DNA from: Diphasiastrum complanatum
Lineage: Eukaryota; Streptophyta; Lycopodiopsida; Lycopodiales; Lycopodiaceae
NCBI GenBank assembly: GCA_029204225.1
Contig: CM055099.1
Span: forward strand, 66,741,852 to 66,805,851
Direction: 5' to 3'
DNA length: 64,000 nucleotides
The stretch's first letter is position 1, and every line of letters begins with the position of its first letter. Positions 10,910 through 23,100 of this stretch are shown piece by piece. Position numbers and translations under genes: made by a program. The notes beneath the pieces were generated by a model. The model saw nothing but the letters and a program-made list of their open reading frames with translations, made no database searches and was not told the origin of the DNA.

Positions 10910-12190
10910 TGTGATGCCACGAAATTGTTAAATATTGAATATCAACATAAATATGGCATGATATACTCGGAAATAAATATATGAGCTGGATAAATATAAA
11001 TCATGAAGAGGCCTAAGTCATTTTTCGAGAATATATCTCCTAAGTACTTGCCTTGTATTTAAGGACAAGTCTCTTAAAAGGGAAGACATTGCCTTGGATA
11101 ACTTTTATTAGGTCGTCCACGCGAAACGACTAGATATGAATAGACATGTTAAACTAGAGTAGTTTTAACTCTTAGTTAAATATACCTCTTATGATAAAAT
11201 TGAACGTATACTCAATCTAATTGTTAACTAGACCTTTTCGTGGGACACACACACCTGCTGATATTGATTTGTCTCCATGGAAGATAGTTTAGAGGTGTGT
11301 TTGTTCGTCCCGTAGAACATATATTGATCTCACGCTTTAGTCTCGAGACCATCGAGAGAGAAGAGTTTATGTATTTGTAAGAATAGAGTGCTAAGATTTA
11401 TTCTCCTCTCTCTGTTCTTCGCACTGTTGAGTGTGAGTGATCCTGAGTCTACTAGCAATCTCTAACGCATTACATGAATTACTCTATGATCAGATAGACT
11501 CTCTAGCGCATTACAATCATTTTTTGTGTATCCGTAAAACATGCTCTAAAGAACTATCTTAAAATCAACTTATTCGTCTATTGTAAATACTTTCTTTTTG
11601 GCACTCGAATAAAGTCTACATTTGGTACAGTCTAGCACGATCATTGAATAAAACTGTATGTATACATTTGAGATGATAGTCCCTGCCTGAAGAATTGAGT
11701 CTTTGATTTGTGTTCCTGATTGTAACTGACATAAGTTTCTAATGTGCTCTAAAATTATTCGTGCTCTTTAACCATAAACTTGGACTTAAGTTGTTGAGGA
11801 CTTCTGTCTAGAAACGAACAGTTCGCGAACACGATTAACTAAGTGTCTGCACAAACACAAATACATCGAACATTTCTCGACTCTTTGTTGACACCTTAAT
11901 CAGCCAGAGTGTAGTACTATTGTGCTACTCTGATAACATCTCACCTGTAGAACGCGTTTCATTTGATTTGATAGAGGCAAGACTACTGTTCTGGAATTAT
12001 TTAACACTATACAACCCAATACAATAATACTGGTTACTTTCTAATGTTTGTTGACAACCGGAATAACGACCGAAGCCACTTCATTAGAAACAAATCATAA
12101 TTTGTACCAAATATATAACTTTCTAACGTTGTCCTCTGTGGGTTCGACATTATTTACTACAAAATCTATATTAACCTTGTTGGTATAGCA
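10910..12190 (+). repeat. Probable 3' LTR of a gypsy-type element
   Basis: The stretch begins with TGTGATGCCACG just after the polypurine tract. It is AT-rich and non-coding, with many CT/TA words near 11350-11520, and contains CTCTGTGGGTTCGACA near 12131, a phrase common close to the end of plant gypsy (Athila/Tat) LTRs. The right edge is approximate, and no second copy of the LTR was found in the window, so the 5' half of the element is missing. Confidence 0.5.
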
Positions 12191-12383
12191 CGACAATCAG
12201 TAACTTGATTGGCAGCTTTCAAGAATAACTCACTTTGGATGAGGCTTCTACTCATTGGAATTTAGTGTTGTGGTGGTGTAACCAGATCAGTAGTGAGGAG
12301 TCACAACAGAGGCAACTAGCTCTGTAGATAACTGGATAAACAATGGATGAAGATTAAAACCGAATAGACGATTGGTAAGAAGG

Positions 12384-12568
<185 letters not shown>

Positions 12569-12599
12569 ATGAAGTGGTTGGCCAACTACTTTGAACATT

Positions 12600-12790
12600 C
12601 CGTCTAGTGTCGTCTTTTTCGCCTATTAGGAATCCTGAGGAAAAATACAGTGTCGTCTTTTTCGCATTTTTTGCCTGATAGAAATCTTGTGTAAAATCAT
12701 AGTGTTGCATTTTTCGCTTTTTTCTAAGAGCCTCAAATGTTAAGGAAATGACTCTGGCAAAGTGTGGGCAACCTTAAATGATATTTAAGG
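12600..12790. repeat. Short fragment similar to the U3 of the copia LTRs at 5535-8015
   Basis: CAGTGTCGTCTTTTTCG and TTTTTTGCCTG words occur in the same order as near 6490-6560 and 7870-7950, and on the same strand as there. That is opposite to the orientation of the LTR that follows at 12800-13662, so this may be a separate small fragment. Similarity was judged by eye on low-complexity sequence. Confidence 0.35.
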
Positions 12791-13027
12791 GCACCTTCAT
12801 CTTTTTTGCATTTTTTTGCAAAAAACTGGACATTGTCGCTTTTTAGCGATAGTATCGCCAGTGGCTGTTTTAGTTCATTTCTACAGAGCTATAGTTTTGG
12901 TTCATCTATGTAGACAGAACGTTTACGGCCAATTTCACCGCTTATCAGCAATCAATGTCAAGGAACAGATGGATGCCAATGGATCACCAACCAACTGGCG
13001 ATCGCGATTGACGACCTAATTTTTTAG

Positions 13028-13035
13028 TATAAATA
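13028..13035 (+). promoter_or_regulatory. TATA box of the copia LTR
   Basis: TATAAATA, about 70 bp upstream of the (CT)n tract and about 630 bp before the LTR end, where an LTR promoter is expected. Confidence 0.55.
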
Positions 13036-13101
13036 GATGTTCATATTCATACAGTTTGATTATTAAATCATCAAGTTATCAGAAGAAGCATTTGAATAGT
13101 T

Positions 13102-13208
<107 letters not shown>

Positions 13209-13662
13209 CTGCGAGCTTGAACACTCATGAGCATTCTAGCTTACTTCTTAGAGTTGCTTAGAGATTGTTGTTGCGCTACTGCTTATCAGCAGAGCTGCTT
13301 ATTAACAGACTTATTCTCAGTTACTCAGAGACATCTTAGAGTGTGCGATTTCTATCCGCTATTGTCTTGTGCTCATTAGCATATGATTTTGTTTTCTAAA
13401 TCAATACTATCTTCTTATTGTGTTCAGTATATGTCAGAATGCATGCATCTTTGTATTGTTTTTGTAATTGATAGAAATTGTTTGAGAATTTAATACTTCA
13501 TGTTTGGCTACGTAATCACTTAGTATCTAGCGATTTCAAAGTTAGTTCCTAAAGATTGACCGTGATTTCCATCATTATTGCTTTGTTCAATTTTTTATAG
13601 GTGTAGTCATGCATTGGAAGTAGGAAATTTCCACTGTTACATTATCTATCCTATTTTTGACA

Positions 13663-13674
13663 TGGTATCAGAGC
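13663..13674 (+). promoter_or_regulatory. Met-tRNA primer-binding site
   Basis: TGGTATCAGAGC, complementary to the 3' end of plant initiator Met-tRNA, directly after the LTR terminal CA. It fixes the element's orientation as plus. Confidence 0.85.
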
Positions 13675-13901
13675 ATTTTCACTACTTCATCATCTAATTC
13701 CAACATGATATCAAAGCGAAAGATCTAATACTTGATATCTTTTGCGATATCAAATTGATATCATACTCTTCAGTTATTTTCAACTTTTGAATATCAGAGA
13801 ATTGATTTCCTATTGTTGGCATTACTACATCTTAGCGTCATTGATACAATCGACAGACTAAGTTCCAACTATATCCTCAAAGTAAAGTTGGTCTTATCAC
13901 A

Positions 13902-14037
13902 GACAAGCTGAATGGATCCAATTATCATTTGGGGGAATTTAAGATGAAGGCCTTGCTAATCGCCAGCAACTTATGGGATGTTGTTACAGGTACGGAAGTA
14001 AAACCTGAAGACGATGACTCAAAGTGAAAATCGAAGG
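13902..14037 (+). pseudogene. Copia gag N-terminal relic
   Basis: About 230 bp after the primer site, the plus strand reads DKLNGSNYHLGEFKMKALL then LWDVVTGTEVKPEDDD, the standard start of copia Gag (NGxNY...W/F-K-MKxxL...LWDVVTG). A TGA ends the frame at 14035-14037, and after about 14050 all similarity to copia stops. The element is thus cut right after its gag start, joined to unrelated AT-rich DNA. Confidence 0.75.
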
Positions 14038-14049
14038 ACGGTAAAGATT

Positions 14050-17000
14050 TATGACAAAAACTTTAGTTTACAATCTAGAATCAAATCTAGATACCCAAAG
14101 TACTCCTGCTGAGTATCAATTCAGATATTATTCTTGGATTCATTATGATTTGTTATCCATTTGAGCTCTCTAGGATACAATCACTAATGAGTTGAGTCTA
14201 TTCCTTAACTAAGGAATACTCCATTCCAAGAATACTGTATATTCAATGCACACAATTTTTAACTAACGAACCAAATTGATTCACTAATCATGCGTCTTAC
14301 AAGCAATATAATTAAAAAATTATCAGTTCCTGGTGAATCCACATCACACTGATCGTTTTACCAATTAACTTCATCCTGGAGTAATCAACTACTCAAGTTA
14401 ATTACCAATGATTTAGAAATCTCAAATGTCTTGGTGAAGAATTCAATTATACTAGTATAACACCACATACTAGTATAACACCACATTTAGATCCTTACCC
14501 AAATCATTTATAAGTTAATCCATAAATCTTCTATACAAAGATTTGTTAACTCTGCAAGTATCTGTCAAAACAATACTTGATCATATGTTCATGTTCACCG
14601 ACTAGGTTAAGTGCACCAAATAACTCTAGTAACCAAGAATACACAGTAGATTCATACAAGATTAATCGTGCACATATGTGAATAATCTCACTATGACCCA
14701 GTACATAAACACATTCTTATCTGGCAGATTCCTCCAAAACCCAGATATGTTACTCATATATCTCACTGAGATCTTGTAACTCAGCTACAAAAGATTTTCT
14801 ATTTCTCATGAGTAAATAACATATCCGAGAAATCTCTGAGACGAATAAAATTCACTCTCATCCGTTTTCCAATCCCACTTACCTCTAATAACATAATTTC
14901 TCCCACTGATTAACCCCTCTCTGATCCTAGTACTTAAACTAGTATAGGTTGATCCAATACAGAGACTTAAATTCTGATCAAACTTACTTCTATTCCAATT
15001 TAAATGGAATTAGTAACTTTTGACCTTTTACTATACTACTTATAGATAATGATTCAAATTTCAAACTTGTTCTAGTTCCAGATTGTCCACACAATAATCC
15101 CTAGAGAATTTCTCTTATTCTAAAAAGTTCCAACTAGGTATCTTACTCTGAATCTGTCCGAAATTACTTTCAGACCCAATCTCATTTCTATGCCGCAGTT
15201 GGTTCTCTTCCGAAAACTATGCAACCAACATATGTCCAAATAGATTTTTATCCCACCACTTCACCCCTCCTTTTAAAGAAATTATAAATTTCCTTAAAAG
15301 TTAACTGGAAAGATGATATATGAAAATATCTAAATCCTAGAAAAGTCAGTAATAAGTTCTTCCACATTAGGATTCACCCTATTACGCACAGAATTTCTCC
15401 TTCAAATATTTTCACTCTGAGTGATAGAAATCACTATTCCATTGAAATCCATTTATGCAACAGAGATATTATAGGTTTAAGAAATTGAAACAATTTTAAC
15501 CTTAGAATTTATCTGAATTCCAAGTCTATTCCTACAAGTAGTAATTTATATGACATAACATTCTTTTAGAAGAATAACTTCATGTTGGAAAGAATCATAT
15601 AAATCAGTCTGATATCCTATATTCAAGAAATTATTAAGAAGTAAAGGATTAATTAAGAAATCGAGAAATAGATTCGAGGGCCTCTGATTTTGTAAATAAT
15701 GAGATACCACATTGGGATCTAGATTAAACCTCAAAATTTTCGAAAATACCCCACATTTGGTAGAATGGTTTTCTTCTTTCCCATATCGCGACTAGGTACT
15801 AAAGCACACCATTGATCATCATATCTTTACAGTCCTAGAATTTCCTTTCTAAAATTATTGATGTCCCATACTATCAGCTTTTCCTTCCAGAAAATCCTTA
15901 ATCGTCTTATCTAATATTCTAGAGATCCACTGATCATCTAGCTGTCCTATAATCCATATAGGATATTATCTCTTATTCTCAAACACTGGAGAATCCCATT
16001 TATTTGGATGACTAGTATGCCTATCAGATGGATACCCAACATCCATATCTGATTATATGACTTAGACAGAAGAATTAACATGGTTCAATATTACATCTTC
16101 ATCCTTTCTGGTTAATGATAAGCTTCAAACCCCTACGGATGTATCAAACCTAGGGACAAGCTTCAGTCAACTAACAGATCCAATGTAATCCACGTATTAG
16201 ATTCCACTTCTAACCTCACAATTGACATTCAAAATTGCGGATAACTCAATGGTTACAAAGATATCGGTTTCGAATTCAACTTAATGAATTCTAACCAGAA
16301 AAGTAATAACCAGTATTAAGTAATCATTTACAGGATTTACCAAAATCCTAACTGCGAAATACATTTCCCAATCACACTTACTACCTCTGATGTCCACTCT
16401 TCTTCCCTTCTTAGAATTTTTAGTTCTCTAAAAAACTATTTCATCTAAGGTACCAAGAAGACGTAATGACATTAGTAAATGTTTTTAAAAACTAACTACT
16501 GTAGGAAAAAGTCCAAAATAATTTTATTTCTATCCTATACTTGGGCTGAATATAATTCACCATAGGATTTTACTGGAAACAAAATCCATTATGTAATTCC
16601 TATTACTATAAATTTCCAATAAAGTTGGACTATTTTTTCTTTTTATTGACTAGTTTGACATTACTCCGCTAATATTGACAAAACCTATCCAAACTTAGAA
16701 TATGAAATTACATGAATGAAAATCCCACTAATAGGATTTCAGTAATTCTTGAACCGTATCTTGTCAGATTTACTGACTAGATAAAGAATACTATTGCCAC
16801 TCATCCAGTCTGGTGATTTCATATTGTTTGACGATTTTAATTCAAATTTAACGAGTATCTTTCACAAACGTTCACTTGACTGATTTCTATCGATCAACAT
16901 CGATTAGAAAACTTATCAGACAAGTAACTGATTTCCAATTATCAAATGGAAATTCAACAAAAAAAAAAAAAATCAAATTTTAACTTTCAATCTGGGAGTT

Positions 17001-18805
17001 CCCAACTCCAAAGTTAAAAAATGACAACACAGTAAAAATTGTCGGCAGTTCATTGTAGTTTCTTCTATTAATTTTAACTTATCTATCACCGAGAAATAAT
17101 TTAGACTTAGTGAAAACACTATGATCAATTCTGACTAATAAACTCAGTTTAATCAATTCACTAATCTAAACCGATTCCATAGATAATGAAAAAATGACCG
17201 AAATTTTGATTTTTTTTCGGAAAACTCAAAATTTGCTTTATTTTACGTAATTCAAAAATTCTGACAAAAATATTGTTAGTTCAAAAGGCAATCGGAATTG
17301 AAAAAATTGAAACACTGTCCGATTCCTAATGTTACTAACCCAATGTCAAACTGGCATGCAAAGCACACTACATTAGTCATAAATGTCATTACGGAATTTT
17401 TTACGTAAACTTCAGTTTTACAGAATTTGTCAGCCATTAACACTGATTTGTAACCCAACTGTCAGAGCACATGCGTATGACCACTCAAATCGATTGTAAA
17501 TCCCCCATGCATGTCAGAATCACTCTGAGAATTAGCATGCAATTAATCCATGCAAACCCAGTACTACAAATTAGGGAAATGACTGGCATGCAATCAGAAC
17601 AATTTAAAATTTTGCCAATTCTACTCACAAAACTACAAGACTTCAAATGATCATAACTTTGGCTACAGGACACCAAATTGGATGTTGTAAAGCTCAGTAC
17701 AGAGGGAGACCAAGTGAACAAGATGCTTGCCACGTCAGCCCTGAAAAACTGTAGTAGGGCACACTTCCACAAGAAGGAATCATGCAAAAACGTGCAAACG
17801 CCTCCCCAAGCCCAAAATTGATGCTACCAATAGTCTTAAACCATCAATTAGACTTCCTTGAAGCATTCATACTGATCTCAAGATGCAGTTTAGGCTGAGA
17901 ACTAAGATTTCTTGATTTGTAGAATTCAAAATAGCTTCAAACTTGATGGAGATGGTGCATAAGCCACCGGCCATCAATTCACAGGTTTGATAGCTTGCTG
18001 GGAAGGTAAAAAGTAATGCTAATCATGCTATAACTAGCTCAAGAATGATCTCCTTATGGATTTGGAGAGATCCATCCCCCAAAAATCACCAAAAATGGTC
18101 ATTTTTTGAACTTTTTTGACTTCCTACAAGTGCAATTGCTGGAATTCTTGGCTCTAACTCCAGGGAAAGCTTCAAAAGACTTTGGTCCACCACTTTACAA
18201 GCTCTACATGGTGTTTTACAGCCACCTACTATCCAATTTTATGAAAAAACAAGCAAAAATGATGATTTTTGGCTATTTTCCAGTTTTTTCTTCACCAAAA
18301 AGTGGAAATTCATGACATACAACTCCTTCTCTAACACATGCAAACCAATTTACAGAATTACAACCATCTAATTGATCTGATCTTGCTGGATTTTGGTTCT
18401 TACTATCTATTTTGTGCCAAAAAGCATGAAAAACCAAGCAATTTTGACCAAAACATAGTCTAGAATCATAAATCATTGGAGAAAACCAGCATGCATCATT
18501 AATTTCATCATTAATGAACCCTAAAACGAAAGTACACTTGCTGGAAAATTCAGATCTACCAAAGATTTGATCTACACAAGAAAAAGCTCCAAAAAAGCAT
18601 GACAAATTGGCCTTCAAGGACAATTCTCCATAAAACCACAAAGAATCCCAAGATTAATGGATCTTAGCAACATGCAAAATGAAACTGGGATAGTACACCC
18701 ACTTGCACACTTGCTATCCACCTTGGAAGAGAATTCCCATGGATCCAATCCAAAATTTCGACGAAAGGTAGCCCTTCTCCATGTTCTCCAATCTTTGTAA
18801 GCCTT
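14050..18805 (-). mobile_element. Non-coding interior of a large LTR-retrotransposon derivative
   Basis: About 4.7 kb of AT-rich sequence has no recognisable Gag or Pol. It is bounded on the right by a minus-strand Met-tRNA primer site and an LTR, so it is best read as the inside of a non-autonomous (LARD-like) or badly decayed element lying on the minus strand. The part 15000-15900 has a clear diverged relative at 21700-22560 in intron 1, and related phrases recur near 45960-46100. Short frames such as those near 18273-18641 look like leader sequence rather than genes. Confidence 0.5.
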
Positions 18806-18817
18806 GCTCTGATACCA
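18806..18817 (-). promoter_or_regulatory. Met-tRNA primer-binding site, minus strand
   Basis: On the plus strand the sequence is GCTCTGATACCA, the complement of TGGTATCAGAGC. It marks the LTR to its right as the 5' LTR of a minus-strand element. Confidence 0.75.
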
Positions 18818-19112
18818 CTATAAGGGAAGCTCCCTAAGATCCTGCTTACAAGATAACACACATTGGAAAACACACTATGGAGCAACCACCCAACCAAGTA
18901 GAAGCAACCAATCAACTCTAGAAGCTTCACCCCTAAGCCAAGGAACAAGAGGCATGAATGTAGAGTGAAACCCTGGCAATGAATCCATGATCACAATGAG
19001 GAGTAGGGCGAGTTTGGCCTCTTCTTATAGAGCCCACGACATTCAAGTAGTTAATAAATAAATAAACAAAAAATGCATTTCAAAAGAGTAAGAAAATAAA
19101 AAGAACTCATTA

Positions 19113-19385
19113 TAATGCTCAAACTCATCTAGAAGTGACACCTCAATTTTTACCAAGTCATCACAATAGCTTACTGCTAAGGCAACAAAGCTAAAAAACA
19201 ATGAGTGGAATTCCATGTAATGCCCAAGCTCACCTAGGAGCAACACCTCAAATTTTAACAAGTCATCAAAATAACTTACAACTATCGTAACACAACTAAC
19301 AATTTTGGAATTGGACCAACTCAACTTACTCTGTAGTAGAGTTGGTCCAAAAGCCAAAATTTTAACAAATCATCAAAATAGCTCG
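19113..19385. repeat. 105-bp tandem repeat in the LTR U3, about 2.5 copies
   Basis: TAATGCTCAAACTCATCTAG at 19113 recurs as TAATGCCCAAGCTCACCTAG at 19218. The phrase AATTTTAACAAGTCATCAAAATA recurs in shorter form near 19356, giving the start of a third copy. Direct repeats in U3 are a common form of LTR enhancer. Confidence 0.75.
19311..19350. repeat. Perfect 12-bp inverted repeat upstream of the gene
   Basis: TTGGACCAACTC (19311-19322) and its exact complement (19339-19350) are separated by 16 nt. A third partial copy (TTGGACCAACT) lies near 19396. They are 330-360 bp before the start codon of the insertase gene; they could be a binding palindrome or only LTR structure. Confidence 0.7.
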
Positions 19386-19532
19386 ATTTTCGCTTTTGGA
19401 CCAACTGGGTAAGTTCAGTAATCATCAATAACTCAAGCTCTTATGACCTATACCACAAGCAACAAATAGAAAATATAAGAAGTCATAAGGCAAATGGCCA
19501 TCTACTTAACTCCCTCACTCTCTATATTAACC

Positions 19533-19540
19533 TATAAATA
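19533..19540 (+). promoter_or_regulatory. TATA box of the insertase gene
   Basis: TATAAATA lies 136 bp before the proposed start codon, in a stretch with no other obvious core element. It predicts transcription starting near 19565 and a 5' leader of about 110 nt. Assigned by position and sequence only. Confidence 0.55.
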
Positions 19541-19619
19541 TCTATATTAATAGAAGACACTCATTTTTGCAAGTAAAATAAAACTATTGTGTTTTGAATT
19601 TTGTGTGAAGAAGAAGACG

Positions 19620-19634
19620 ATGGTGCAATTCTGA
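19620..19634 (+). CDS. Possible 4-codon upstream ORF
   Basis: ATG GTG CAA TTC TGA lies in the predicted leader, 42 nt before the main start codon and in another frame. If the leader begins near 19565, ribosomes would meet this ATG first. Its context (GACGATGG) has G at +4 and a G at -3, so it is not obviously weak. Confidence 0.3.
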   Translation: MVQF

Positions 19635-19675
19635 TCCAAGTCGTTTGGCGATCGCTCACCTTGAACTTGTGTGCC

Positions 19676-20145
19676 ATGGCTGCTTTCACTTCGTTTTTCC
19701 AAGCCTTGAGGCGCTCACGTCCCTCTACAGCAGCAATGGTCCTTGAGCGTGTAGCCTGGCAAGGATCCAGGAGACATTTTTCTTTGTGGGACTCGAAATT
19801 CAGGTCTGAGCTCCAGGGATCTGGGGCTGTTGGTGGAACATCAGAAATGCAGGATTTGGAGCAAAATTTATTGGGACCCCTGACAAAACCAAGTGATGAC
19901 AATTCTGAGAAAGATGGCAGGGAAGTGTCGATGGATTTGGAATCTGAATATGCAGCCCTAGGGGATGTGCGCGAGGGCATCGGAGGCCGTGAGCCTGATG
20001 CAGTGGTAGGGTTTATAGAGCCTGCAATGAGAGGATCCGATTTGGTGGGGAATGCGGCAGCCGATACATGGTCGAATGTGCATTCTCCTGTCGATGCAGT
20101 TATTGCCATGCTGGATGCAGTTCACACAACCACTGGCGTTCCTTG
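19676..20145 (+). CDS. OXA2: OXA2 exon 1
   Basis: Encodes residues 1-156 and two bases of codon 157. The first about 35 residues (starting [17 protein letters not shown]) have Arg, Ser and Ala but no acid apart from one Glu, as in a matrix-targeting signal. A Gly/Asp/Glu-rich poorly conserved stretch follows, then [18 protein letters not shown], the family's opening helix. The donor is CCTTG|GTAATT. The TG left over is completed by the first G of exon 2 to the Trp of the PWW motif, strong proof of the join. Confidence 0.88.
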
Positions 20146-23100
20146 GTAATTATGTAGCTCATCACGTATCAACTATTTGTTCATTAAAAGATGATAATAT
20201 ATGAATGCAACCTATATGCAATAAGTACTAGGGCGAAAGTTATATTCTGTTGTATGAGTCCTTTGATGTTACGTAATCAAAGATAAAAGGAATTGGTGTT
20301 TTTGTCACCAGTGGCAAGAAGATTGACGCTATTACTATGTGAAAGTTTGTAAGTTGTGGAGGCTTCAAAGATTGCCTAGCAGTATAGCAACTAGTCACCT
20401 TTCAAGTGGCCCAAAACTCATTGCTGCCATCTCCAATTTTTGTAAAAAGCTGCTTTTAATTTCAAATTGTGCTTTTGGCAGTGACTCATCCAAATGTTCC
20501 TCTAAATTGTAACTGGTGAAACCCTAATCAGCTAGACATACCCACCTTATTTATTATTACCACATTTAAATAAAGGCATTGAACGTCTCTTAAGTCATGT
20601 CAAATTTTGATCATGGAACTCAATCATAGAGAGGTTAATGAATTATTGCTCTCAAAAACCATAGGGAAGTTAAAATGCGATCAACATGACATTTTAAGTG
20701 TTGTCTAGTCTCATCATTTGTTATCCTAGAGTCAAAGCAATCATATACAGCTTTTGACTTTGTGCTCATGGATGATGAAGGGACAGAGAGACCTTAGATG
20801 GTTAGTAGAACTTGTGTTAGGTATAGAATGAATAGTCAACATCGTTGAATCAAAGAGTTGTGTTGTCCTTTAAACTCCAAAAAGCTCCATCAATGTTTGC
20901 TACTTTGGCTATTAATTTGACAAGAATAAATCACAACTAAAACTTCCAAACTTATGTTGAGGATCAGTTAGACCAATAAGATAGAGGTTAGTACACAAGT
21001 TTATGTACTTACACAAGTTTGACACTTCATATTCACTCCTATGAGGAGTTACATTTGTTGACTATTCAATTCCATGGGCTATTGGTGTTTGGTTCTCCAT
21101 TCTTGAGCCTTTACATCTACCATGTCCCATCTATTTGTATCTCTCCGCATTAGGAGGACATGTGGTATTCATTTGTGCAATACAAGCTTTGAGTTTTCTC
21201 TCTCAATTTTAGCTTCCTCTTTCTTGAGGATTGTTGTTCTATGGCTGTCTACTATTTTCCAGATTTGAAAGTGTTCAATGTTCTTGATTGTTAGCATCTT
21301 AGATTGATCGCAAGAGCATATGAAATCACCTACATTTATGCATACTTTTTGTAAAGACCACTAGGGAAAACCCCTAAGATGAGAATAGGAAAACACAAGA
21401 GAGACCAAGAAGCATATTAGGACTATTCCATGTCCTTAGCGGAATATGGCGGTAACATTCTTCCTCCCTTAAACAGGTTCTATTCTCAAAATGGGAAAAA
21501 GAAACATGAAACTATTCCTTAAGCTTTCAAGTCAGATCTTAATGTACAAACTAAGATTAGGTTGACTTACGCAGACATCTTTGGATATAAGGTCAAGATT
21601 AAAACTTTATTCCATCTAATCCAATCAGCGGAATTTTAAATTAATCTTTACCACCACTATCCATAATCATGAATATCTAACAGCTCAAAACCCCCAAAAC
21701 CTCTCTAGTTCCAGATTATTCAAAACAATCACTAGAGATTTCCTCTATTCCAGTGGATAGTTCCACCTTTGCACACATACAGATTCCACAAAAGAAATCT
21801 ATGCAACTGGTTGATCTCATGAAAGACTTATTCCTATCATTTTCTTCTCCCCCTTTTAAAAGAAATTCCAGAAATTCGATTAAAAAGTTCCCAAGAGACA
21901 ACGTATAAGATATCGAAGATTCAAAAAAGTCAGTGATGAGTATCCAATACTATTACAACCGGACTTTATCCTCAAAATCATAAAATATCTTATCCCGAGT
22001 GATAGAAACATTACTTTCAATAATCAACTATCAATTAGAGATAATTATTTGGGCTCAGGAAATTTAAATTCCATTTAATCAGTTGAAAACATCAATTGAT
22101 TCTGAGCTATATTCGAAAACTGAAATGGAAGTATGAATTCATATAACTTTAATAGTCCTTCAGAACCTAGTTCTACACTGGAAGGAATTATATGAATCTC
22201 AATCCAACTGTCTTGTATTTAAGAATTTCTAAAAAGTAGAGGTTTAAATTAAAAGAGAAATAGCTTTTAAGGGTTTCCGATTTGGAATTTATGAGATACC
22301 ATTGAGGGATCCGGGTCTATATCTCATAACCTCTCCAAATACCCTAAACAAGTTTAACCAATGGTTTCAACTGTTAGCATTACCAATAATGCAAATACTA
22401 ACCACTGGTCTACAGATCAGTCTCGCACAAGAATTCCCTCTTTGAAATCACTGATGTCCCATACCATCAGTTTTCTCTCCAAGAGAGTCCTTTGCTTTTA
22501 GATTTGATCAACAGAAAATCAAAAGGATTATCTGACCATCCTATAACCAAACATAGGATCCGATCTTCAAGAACTATTGATGATTACTTAATTGCAACGT
22601 TACCCATGACTTTTGTAGCTGCTTTGAAGACTATATATTAATGGACCCCTCAAAAGACCCCTTCAAATTTCCTTCTTGAAAAGTTTATCGGTACATGAAC
22701 CTAAACCATAAAATCACATTTTGTACCAATAATGGACAAAGCATGATTACAATGTTCCATACCTACAAAACGAGTTGAGTTTTTTTTCAATTTCTTGAAA
22801 CTTTATTTCAAAGAAAAAGTTCTTAGAAAATTTATGGGCTGTCACAACAACCACAAAGTTGTGGAGAAAAACCATATTCCACTATTGCAAAGCCTATATT
22901 CACAAGATCCATACGGAACTACTCTATTACTCAATTATGATGCAAATCCAACAAACAATGTAGTTAAGTTCTCTCGCGAGAAGCCCGAGCATCTCAATAA
23001 TAAGAGCTATCAAAAGTGTTTTTAATCCCTATTTATAGTCTTATGGGAAACCATGAAAGAGCCTTTCATAAAAACCTAAAGCATAATTTGAATTGTATAG

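Larger units (their letters stand above)
18818..19480 (-). repeat. LTR directly upstream of the insertase gene
   Basis: It lies beside the minus-strand primer site. A TATAAGAAG word on the minus strand (near 19030) would be its promoter, with U3 to the right. U3 holds a roughly 105-bp tandem repeat and an inverted repeat. The right edge, somewhere between about 19400 and 19520, was not resolved. The LTR would be transcribed away from the insertase gene. Confidence 0.5.

Noticed and set aside
19561-20109. 182-codon open frame antisense to exon 1
   Set aside because: It mirrors the insertase exon, has no known domain, and the plus strand has the start context, the targeting signal and the splice logic.
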